Assembly (NCBI RefSeq): GCF_026625885.1
Contig: NZ_CP113068.1
Location: forward strand, 5,270,001 to 5,334,000
Direction: 5' to 3'
DNA: 64,000 bases
From: Roseateles sp. SL47
GTDB taxonomy: Bacteria; Pseudomonadota; Gammaproteobacteria; Burkholderiales; Burkholderiaceae_C
Position numbers and translations under genes: made by a program. The first letter of the stretch is position 1. Each line of letters opens with the position of its first letter. Below, one piece after another: positions 8,207 through 13,838 of the stretch. Under the pieces are notes generated by a model, which did no database searches, was not told the origin of the DNA, and saw nothing but the letters and a program-made list of their open reading frames with translations.

Positions 8207-8258
8207 TGGCGAGAGAGGCCATGAATAGCTTGGCTTCTCTCGCCACCAGCGCGTTCAT
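8207..8258 (+). promoter_or_regulatory. Repeated structured leader, copy 3 (strongest hairpin)
   Basis: A 15-bp stem is formed by 8207-8221 and 8231-8245 with a 9-nt loop; fourteen pairs are Watson-Crick and one is G-U. The 3' arm carries GCTTGGCTTC (8228-8237), followed after 9 nt by CAGCGCGTTCAT (8247-8258). The ATG at 8292 is 33 bases downstream. Confidence 0.8.
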
Positions 8259-8291
8259 ACGGATGTCGCAACGATCAACCCGGAGAACGCC

Positions 8292-8492
8292 ATGAGCACC
8301 CAGCAAACCACCACCGAAACCAACTACCAGCACTTCATCGCAGAACTGACCGCGCTCACCCGCAAGTACGGGGTCGCCATACAGTCGGTCGGCGGCGTGA
8401 TCCTGGCCGACACGCAGGGCGAATTCAGCAAGGTCAGTTACCGGGCCGATATCACCAGCGGCGACCTCTACCCGGAGTTCCCGGAAGGTTGA
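8292..8492 (+). CDS. Small accessory protein of unknown function
   Basis: A 66-residue protein, MSTQQTTTETNYQHFIAELT, then RKYGVAIQSVGGVILADTQG and a short acidic end. I do not recognise the family. It looks like a compact alpha-beta domain with no membrane segment or cysteines. It is preceded by leader copy 3 and a GGAG site (CCGGAGAACGCC) before the ATG, the same arrangement as its neighbours, which is the main support for it being a real gene. Confidence 0.7.
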   Translation: MSTQQTTTETNYQHFIAELTALTRKYGVAIQSVGGVILADTQGEFSKVSYRADITSGDLYPEFPEG

Positions 8493-8501
8493 GCAGAAAG
8501 C

Positions 8502-8553
8502 TCGAGCAAGAGGCCAAGCGGCGCTTGGCTTCCTGCTTGAACAGCGCGTTCAT
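8502..8553 (+). promoter_or_regulatory. Repeated structured leader, copy 4
   Basis: Positions 8502-8519 and 8523-8540 form an 18-position stem (15 Watson-Crick, two G-U, one mismatch) with a very short GGC loop, so the innermost pairs probably open. GCTTGGCTTC is at 8523-8532 and CAGCGCGTTCAT at 8542-8553, again with a 9-nt spacer. The ATG at 8596 is 42 bases downstream. Confidence 0.8.
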
Positions 8554-8595
8554 GCTGGTGTCGTGATTGACGACGCCACACCAGGAGAAATCGCC

Positions 8596-8955
8596 ATGAG
8601 CACCATGACCATCACCATCGAACGCACCCCGCGAACCCTGCAGTTCAGCGGTCAGAGCATCCAGATCGAGGAGTTGAGCATCCGCCTGCCGTTTTCACGC
8701 AAGCCCGCCGACCTCGGAGAATTGAGCGGGAGCGATCAGCACAAGGTCTACATCACCGAAACCAAGGAACTGACCACCGCCGAATTCGACGCCTTCTCGC
8801 GCAGTCTGCTGGTGTCACGCGATTGGCTGCGCGGCAAGGGCGGTGGCAGCGGCGACGGCTACCTCTGCGTCGAGGTCACCGCACCCGGGCGTCCCTACCT
8901 CTATGTCAATCCCGAGGGCGGTGATTACGCCCGCTACGTGGCCCGTCTCGGGTGA
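8596..8955 (+). CDS. Accessory protein of unknown function
   Basis: A 119-residue protein starting MSTMTITIERTPRTLQFSGQ, probably beta-rich in the first half (SIQIEELSIRLPFSRKPADL) and with a Gly/Tyr-rich end (GRPYLYVNPEGGDYARYVAR). I do not recognise the family. The start is fixed by AGGAGAAATCGCC just upstream; an earlier in-frame start would read through leader copy 4. It shares leader and orientation with the other island genes. No catalytic motif is evident. Confidence 0.7.
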   Translation: MSTMTITIERTPRTLQFSGQSIQIEELSIRLPFSRKPADLGELSGSDQHKVYITETKELTTAEFDAFSRSLLVSRDWLRGKGGGSGDGYLCVEVTAPGRPYLYVNPEGGDYARYVARLG

Positions 8956-8960
8956 TCGAA

Positions 8961-9014
8961 ATTGATCGAGAAAGAAGCTACGAACAGCTTGGCTTCTCAA
9001 TCGAACAGCGCGTT
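8961..9014 (+). promoter_or_regulatory. Repeated structured leader, copy 5
   Basis: GATCGAGAA (8964-8972) pairs with TTCTCAATC (8994-9002) with one mismatch, enclosing AAGCT/AGCTT (8975-8979, 8986-8990). GCTTGGCTTC is at 8987-8996. After 9 nt comes CAGCGCGTT (9006-9014), here followed by ACT instead of CAT. The ATG at 9056 has AAGGAG upstream. Confidence 0.75.
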
Positions 9015-9055
9015 ACTACGGGTGTCGCAACGATCAACCCGAAGGAGAAAACGCC

Positions 9056-9418
9056 ATGACCGCCAACCCAATCCCAGCCACCCAGAACGATGCCTGGGGC
9101 TTTTGGGGCACGATGAATGAACACGCCAGCGCCGCATGGCCCTTGGCCATGAACGCCATCTCAGACTCCACTCACCAGCCCCTCGAGTCGGTGCGGATCT
9201 TCCTCGACAGTCGCCACGGACGTCACTTCGCCGACGATGTCCAGAACGGTTTGCACCAAGGCCAAGCCTTGCAGGATGCGATCAACGCCGCCACCCAACG
9301 CTGGATGGGTTGGACGATTGGTCGCCAGACCAGCAAGCAGTACGGCATCCCGCGCGGCCTGCCTTATCTGACCGGCTTTGTGATCCACTGCGAAATCTGC
9401 GACGAGATGGCCGCCTGA
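9056..9418 (+). CDS. Accessory protein of unknown function
   Basis: A 120-residue protein starting MTANPIPATQNDAWGFWGTM, with a central FLDSRHGRHFADDVQNGL segment and a C-terminal QRWMGWTIGRQTSKQYGIP. Proteins of this type occur on plasmids and integrative elements, but I know of no assigned activity. The repeated Trp and Arg/His residues suggest nucleic-acid or protein binding; this is a guess. Leader copy 5 and AAGGAG precede the ATG. It ends in a TGATG overlap with the next gene. Confidence 0.7.
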   Translation: MTANPIPATQNDAWGFWGTMNEHASAAWPLAMNAISDSTHQPLESVRIFLDSRHGRHFADDVQNGLHQGQALQDAINAATQRWMGWTIGRQTSKQYGIPRGLPYLTGFVIHCEICDEMAA

Positions 9419-9642
9419 TGAAAACGCCCGCCACCGAACGGGAGCAGGCACTGCGTTGGCTGATCGCCAACCGGCGTCCAGACGTCTCCATCGAGCAGGC
9501 CGTGCGCGTGATGTGCATAGCACTGCCTCGCGATCTCACCACCATGCAAATCCTGCGACGCATCGCCGAGGAAGAAGAGGCCAGGCAACCCGCCCGCCCA
9601 TTCAACTGGCGCACACCTCCTGGTCTGCCGCCTCGCGGATAG
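9418..9642 (+). CDS. Small helical protein, last gene of the accessory island
   Basis: A 74-residue protein (MKTPATEREQALRWLIANRR, then SIEQAVRVMCIALPRDLTTM), mostly helical with a Pro/Arg-rich tail. Its ATG overlaps the preceding stop by one base, so it is translationally coupled and has no leader hairpin of its own. Its last 41 bases overlap the end of the convergent methyltransferase gene. Not recognised; the size suggests an adaptor or inhibitor. Confidence 0.55.
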   Translation: MKTPATEREQALRWLIANRRPDVSIEQAVRVMCIALPRDLTTMQILRRIAEEEEARQPARPFNWRTPPGLPPRG

Positions 9643-10837
9643 CCTTCTGGCCGGTGAAGTCTTCCCACCGGCGCACGATTACGTCCACATATTTCGGATC
9701 GAGTTCGATCAGCCGCGCGACGCGCCCGGATTTCTCTGCAGCGATCAGCGTCGTGCCGGAACCACCAAACGGGTCAAGCACCACGTTACCGGGGCGACTC
9801 GAATTGCGGATCGCCCGCTCGACCAACTCCACCGGCTTCATCGTCGGGTGCAGGTCGTTCTTCTGCGGTTTCTTGATGTTCCACACATCACCCTGATCGC
9901 GGTCACCGCACCAGTGACGCTGTGTTCCCTCGGGCCATCCGTAGAGGATCGGCTCGTACTGGCGCTGGTAGTCGGCGCGACCGAGCGTAAAAGTGTTCTT
10001 GGCCCAGATGATGAATGTCGACCACTTACCACCGGCGGCACGGAAGGCTGCCTGCAGCACGTCCAGTTCGCTGGACGACATCGCCACGTAGATTCCGCCA
10101 CGACTATGGGCCACGGTCGGCATTAGCGCTGCCAGCAGGAAGTCATAAAAGCCGTCGCCCAAATTGTCGTTGAGGATCGCGCGATCCTTGCCGCGCATCT
10201 TGTCCTTCGCGCTGTTGGCGTAGTTCACGTTGTACGGCGGGTCGGTGAACACCATGTCCGCCTGCTCGCCTTGCAGCAATCGGTCGTAGCTCTCGGCCAC
10301 CGTCGAGTCGCCGCACAGCAAGCGGTGCTGGCCCATGATCCAGACATCGCCCGAACGCGAGATCGGTGTTTCGCCAACCTCCGGCACCGCGTCTTCGTCG
10401 GTCTGCCCGTCGTTGTTGGGCTCGTCGCCCGCCAGCAGTTCGGCCAACGCGTCAGCATCGAAGCCGGTCAGATCAATGTCGAAGCCTTCGAGTTGCAAGG
10501 ACTCCAGTTCGATGCGCAGCATCGCGTCATCCCAGCCTGCGTTCTCGGCAATTCGGTTGTCCGCGATCACCAGGGCCCGGCGCTGGGTCGGACTCAGGTG
10601 ATCGAGCACGACCACGGGCACGATCTCCAGCCCGAGCTTTTGCGCAGCGGCCAAGCGTCCATGCCCAGCGACAATGATGCCGTCACTGCCTGCGAGGATC
10701 GGGTTGGTAAATCCAAACTCGGCAATCGATGCGGCGATCTGCGCCACCTGATCATCCGAGTGTGTCCGCGCATTGCGGGCATAGGGCAGCAGTTTGGCAG
10801 TTGGCCACTGCTCGATTTTGTCGGCTAGCCAGTTCAT
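9602..10837 (-). CDS. ParB-domain DNA methyltransferase, DPPY type (adenine N6 likely)
   Basis: A 411-residue fusion. Residues about 8-110 are a ParB/Srx-like N-terminal domain (LLPYARNARTHSDDQVAQIA, then GIIVAGHGRLAAAQKLG). Residues about 155-400 are a beta-class methyltransferase with catalytic FTDPPYNVNY near 205 and the SAM-binding DPFGGSGTT near 365. DPPY points to adenine N6 methylation. No restriction enzyme is nearby, so it is an orphan, probably protecting phage DNA or regulating phage genes. Its start overlaps the second methyltransferase stop by four bases (ATGA). Confidence 0.9.
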   Translation of the reverse strand: MNWLADKIEQWPTAKLLPYARNARTHSDDQVAQIAASIAEFGFTNPILAGSDGIIVAGHGRLAAAQKLGLEIVPVVVLDHLSPTQRRALVIADNRIAENAGWDDAMLRIELESLQLEGFDIDLTGFDADALAELLAGDEPNNDGQTDEDAVPEVGETPISRSGDVWIMGQHRLLCGDSTVAESYDRLLQGEQADMVFTDPPYNVNYANSAKDKMRGKDRAILNDNLGDGFYDFLLAALMPTVAHSRGGIYVAMSSSELDVLQAAFRAAGGKWSTFIIWAKNTFTLGRADYQRQYEPILYGWPEGTQRHWCGDRDQGDVWNIKKPQKNDLHPTMKPVELVERAIRNSSRPGNVVLDPFGGSGTTLIAAEKSGRVARLIELDPKYVDVIVRRWEDFTGQKAIREAADQEVCAS

Positions 10838-12246
10838 GCAGCCACCTCCGTTTTGCGTTCAGTGGCGACCTCGTCGAAAGATTGGCCGGTGGCGATGAGC
10901 GTGACCAGCACGCCGGGGTGGTTTTGCTGAAAGCGCTTTATGGCCACGTCCACGTACTCCGGCGCAATCTCGACGCTACGACAAATGCGGCCAGTGCGTT
11001 GCGCGGCCAGCATCGTCGTGCCACTGCCTCCGAAGGGCTCGAACACGAGGTCGCCCGAATCCGTGTAGGCCTCGATGGCGAACTCCGGTAGCGCCACCGG
11101 GAAGACGGCGGGGTGGTCGATGTCCTGCCCGATCTTGCCCTTGTGGCGCATCACGCGGATCACTGAGTCGGGGATGCGGGTGTCCTGCGTCGGCTGACCC
11201 TTGTGCGTCCATCCGCTGACTTCGCCATCCTTGGCGCGCATCGCCGTGGATGAGCCATCGGCGCGCAGATGCGAATCCTGGCCAGCGTGCTTGCAGGGCA
11301 CGATCTTGTTGGGCTTGCGGGTGCTGCGATTGAAGTGGAAAACGAACTCGAAACTCGGTGCCAGTCGGCCCTGCCAGTCGCCGGGCATGCCCGGCCCCTG
11401 ATCCCAGACGTACCACGCAAAGCGCCGCCATCCTTGTTGGCGCATCCAGGACAACCAGCCGTCCCAATAGAGGATGACTTCGTTGTCGCGGTGGATCAGC
11501 CCGAGGTTGACTAGTACCTGACCGTCATCGGCCATCGGCACGTTGCCAAACACGCCACGCATCAGTGCATCCCAATCGCCAATGCCGCCGGAGGTGTAGT
11601 CGCGCTGATTGCCATACGGCGGTGAGGTGAAGCACAGACGCGCGGTGTCACCCAGCATCAGAGTAGCGACCACCGTCCGGTCGGTGGCGTCACCGCAAAT
11701 CAATCGGTGCGACCCGATGGCCCAGACATCACCCACGCGCGACACCGGCACCACCGGTGCATCAGGCACATCGTCTGCCGTATCGGGGTCGTCGGCTTCT
11801 GCTTCGTCCTGCGCCGCAGGTTCTTCGTCAGAGGGCGCGGCATCTGCCAGCAGTGCCTCGATCTCGATGTTCTCGAAGCCGGTCAGCGCCAGCTCGTAAC
11901 CCGCTTCCGAGAGTTCCGCCAATTCCAGTGTCAGCATCTCTTCGTCCCACCCTGCGTCAAGCGCCAGCCGGTTGTCGGCAATGACGAGGGCGCGCTTTTG
12001 TGCCGTGCTGAGGTGGGCCAATTCGATCACCGGCACCTGATCCAGTCCCAGCTTGCGCGCGGCCGCCAGACGACCGTGGCCCGCGATGATGCCGTTGTCA
12101 CCATCGACCAGAACCGGATTCGTCCAGCCGTACTCGACGATGCTGGCGGCGATCTTGGCAACCTGCGCTTCGGAATGCGTGCGCGGATTGCGGGCGTAGG
12201 GAATCAGCGCCTCGACCTTGCGGTACTCGACGTTGAGCGTGTTCAA
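10834..12246 (-). CDS. ParB-domain DNA methyltransferase, TSPPY type (cytosine N4 likely)
   Basis: A 470-residue protein with the same architecture as its downstream neighbour: ParB-like domain (LIPYARNPRTHSEAQVAKIA, GIIAGHGRLAAARKLG), an acidic linker rich in Asp/Glu/Ala near residues 140-170, then a methyltransferase with FTSPPYGNQ and FEPFGGSGTT. The TSPPY motif is usual in N4-cytosine and some other beta-class enzymes, so the base modified probably differs from its partner. A TTG start at 12246 with AGGA eight bases upstream is preferred, because the reading frame upstream runs through a hairpin and repeats. The two genes appear to be an old duplication. Confidence 0.87.
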   Translation of the reverse strand: MNTLNVEYRKVEALIPYARNPRTHSEAQVAKIAASIVEYGWTNPVLVDGDNGIIAGHGRLAAARKLGLDQVPVIELAHLSTAQKRALVIADNRLALDAGWDEEMLTLELAELSEAGYELALTGFENIEIEALLADAAPSDEEPAAQDEAEADDPDTADDVPDAPVVPVSRVGDVWAIGSHRLICGDATDRTVVATLMLGDTARLCFTSPPYGNQRDYTSGGIGDWDALMRGVFGNVPMADDGQVLVNLGLIHRDNEVILYWDGWLSWMRQQGWRRFAWYVWDQGPGMPGDWQGRLAPSFEFVFHFNRSTRKPNKIVPCKHAGQDSHLRADGSSTAMRAKDGEVSGWTHKGQPTQDTRIPDSVIRVMRHKGKIGQDIDHPAVFPVALPEFAIEAYTDSGDLVFEPFGGSGTTMLAAQRTGRICRSVEIAPEYVDVAIKRFQQNHPGVLVTLIATGQSFDEVATERKTEVAA

Positions 12247-12623
12247 AGTTGGTGTCCTGAAAATAGAAAACCCGCCGACGAAGCCGTGGGCGGGTTTGTG
12301 GGTTGGTGCGAACTGGCGGGGGTGCGAACTGCGAACCGTGCGAACCTTGGTTCGCACCCTGACGCTAAAAAAGCGTCGCGCTGTCGCCCCCCGCATTGGT
12401 TTTTGGCCGGGAAGGACCCGTTGATTTCCGGGCAGCTCCGTCTGCCGTCACCTCTGTCCAGAAGATAGCTGAAATACTACCCCCGACCGGCCAGTTTTGT
12501 TGCAGGGCTACCGGGTCTCGAAAAGGACAAACGAGGCAAGGCGAGGACAAACACGGCAGGCATTACCCTAAATTGCCCACGTTTTTGGAACATCCTCGTC
12601 AAGTCGTGCTGCGCGGAGCGTAT
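12247..12623 (-). other. Non-coding stretch with hairpins and GTGCGAAC repeats
   Basis: About 380 bases without a convincing gene. It holds an AACCCGCC/GGCGGGTT hairpin (12270-12297), a cluster of GTGCGAAC direct repeats ending in a perfect inverted repeat (12306-12357), and a small GACGCT/AGCGTC hairpin (12361-12376). It separates the methyltransferase pair from the replication block and may carry the promoter and control sites for the methyltransferases. From 12400 to 12620 I see nothing convincing. Confidence 0.5.
12306..12357. repeat. GTGCGAAC iterons with terminal inverted repeat
   Basis: GTGCGAAC occurs at 12306-12313, 12322-12329 and 12338-12345, with a partial TGCGAAC at 12330-12336. 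GTGCGAACC (12338-12346) and GGTTCGCAC (12349-12357) form a perfect 9-bp inverted repeat with a 2-bp centre. The arrangement looks like protein-binding sites upstream of the methyltransferase operon. Confidence 0.65.
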
Positions 12624-13037
12624 TCACTGTGCGCGCAGCGTGACACCGCCATGCGCTGCATTGAGGTGATCGGCCACCGTCTGCAATGCCCGCTGCCAAT
12701 GCCGCCATGCCGTCGTTCGGTCGCAGGCGAAGCGGATCGTGATGTCTCGCCACCCGTAGCGCTTGGCCCGCATCCAGACCAAGTGCCTGTGTTCCTCCTC
12801 CAGCCACTGGACCCAGCGCATGACCTCCAGCATCCGCTCGATGGCAGCAGGGTCGGGAGGAAAGCGGTAGATCGTCGGTTCCGCGCCGAGGTTTTCCCAG
12901 GGCATGCGTTTGATCGCAGGCCAGCAGTTGAAGTAGCCCTGCACCCGCACGGGTGGCAAACGGCGTGCAGTGCTGGCCGCCTCTTCGAAGCGAGCGGCTA
13001 CGTCCTCGATTGTCCACGCGTTGCGACGGTCAGCCAT
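12624..13037 (-). CDS. DUF6362-like phage protein
   Basis: A 137-residue protein beginning MADRRNAWTIEDVAARFEEA, with LPPVRVQGYFNCWPAIKRMP and a C-terminal helix-turn-helix-like RYGWRDITIRFACDRTTAWR then HWQRALQTVADHLN. This matches the DUF6362 family of phage proteins, which often sit near late control and packaging genes. The HTH-like end suggests a late transcription activator or DNA-binding accessory. ATG 13037 is preceded by GGAGGACGACACC and overlaps the previous gene end. Confidence 0.75.
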   Translation of the reverse strand: MADRRNAWTIEDVAARFEEAASTARRLPPVRVQGYFNCWPAIKRMPWENLGAEPTIYRFPPDPAAIERMLEVMRWVQWLEEEHRHLVWMRAKRYGWRDITIRFACDRTTAWRHWQRALQTVADHLNAAHGGVTLRAQ

Positions 13038-13239
13038 GGTGTCGTCCTCCCGCACCGTAGAGGCGCTCGCCGATCTGGCGCACCAGTTCGCGCTCCATCC
13101 AGTCGAGGCGTTCGTCGTCAGCGGAGACGACCAAGATGCGCTGGTCATGCCAGCCACGTTCCTTGATCGCATTCAGATCCGTGGCTTGAGGTTGCAGACG
13201 ACCGAGGGGGCAGCGGTATTGGGGTGTCGGAACCTTCAC
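13030..13239 (-). CDS. Small phage protein of unknown function
   Basis: A 69-residue protein, starting GTG at 13239 with AGGAGG six bases upstream. It reads MKVPTPQYRCPLGRLQPQAT, then DDERLDWMERELVRQIGERL and a Gly/His-rich end. The strong site and tight packing between the RuvC-like and DUF6362 genes support it. I do not recognise a domain. Confidence 0.65.
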   Translation of the reverse strand: MKVPTPQYRCPLGRLQPQATDLNAIKERGWHDQRILVVSADDERLDWMERELVRQIGERLYGAGGRHHG

Positions 13240-13240
13240 G

Positions 13241-13705
13241 TCACACCTCCTGCGTCTCGACCGCCCAGTGCAATAGCGCCAGGGCATCGGCTTCGTTGTC
13301 GTCGGTCGGGGCATGGCCGCGCGATTGAACGGACGCGATCATTTCGTCCTTGCCCGCGTTTCCCTTGCCGGTCGCGTGCTTCTTGATCGTGCCGACCGGA
13401 ACGCCTTGGTATGGGATGTTGTGATGCTCACACCACGCAGTCAGGTGCCCCATGAAACCGCCGTAGGCGTGTGCCGCATCAACGCCCGCGTGCCGTCGAA
13501 CTTCCTCGAAGAACACAGCGTTGATGTGGTTGCTGGCCGAGAGCAGTTCATTGAGCCAGCGCTTGAAGCGAAGGAAGCGCATTCCGCCACCCTCGAATCG
13601 TTGCGGTTTGAAGTGCTCGGTGCCACTGGTGATGGTGCCGTCCAGGTGCTGCAGAGCCCACCCGGTGTGTGTGCCCAGATCAAGGGCCAGGATCGTTGTG
13701 TTCAT
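13241..13705 (-). CDS. RuvC-like Holliday junction resolvase / RNase H-fold nuclease
   Basis: A 154-residue protein with the RuvC motif order: ILALDLGTHTGWAL near residue 5-18 (first Asp), NAVFFEEVRRH near 70 (Glu), then GTIKKHATGKGNAGKDEMI near 113-131 and DDNEADALALLHW near 140 (last acidic cluster). Such phage resolvases cut branched DNA before packaging. The start MNTTIL at 13705 is chosen because the fold begins there; the frame is open a further 87 bases upstream. It overlaps a small upstream gene by 26 bases. Confidence 0.85.
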   Translation of the reverse strand: MNTTILALDLGTHTGWALQHLDGTITSGTEHFKPQRFEGGGMRFLRFKRWLNELLSASNHINAVFFEEVRRHAGVDAAHAYGGFMGHLTAWCEHHNIPYQGVPVGTIKKHATGKGNAGKDEMIASVQSRGHAPTDDNEADALALLHWAVETQEV

Positions 13706-13838
13706 CGTCGTGCTCCAGTTCGGGGGCGAGTGACGGATGCGACGGGTTCTTGGGATAACAGCCTTTACGTGCGCGCACGCGTAGCGCGTCAATCAGGAAA
13801 TCCGTCAAATCCGTCACTCGACCGGATTGCTCAGTCAT
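13680..13838 (-). CDS. Small coupled phage protein of unknown function
   Basis: A 52-residue protein starting MTEQSGRVTDLTDFLIDALR and continuing RARKGCYPKNPSHPSL to an acidic/His tail. It fills the otherwise empty gap between primase-helicase and resolvase. Its ATG overlaps the primase stop (ATGACTGA), the usual sign of translational coupling, and its end overlaps the resolvase start. No known domain; moderately confident because of this packing only. Confidence 0.5.
   Translation of the reverse strand: MTEQSGRVTDLTDFLIDALRVRARKGCYPKNPSHPSLAPELEHDDEHNDPGP

Noticed and set aside
12365..12550. 61-codon minus-strand frame containing ARKSTGPSRP
   Set aside because: The motif resembles a segment seen in some small hypothetical proteins, but the frame needs a TTG start without a ribosome site and stands alone, so it is not reported as a gene.
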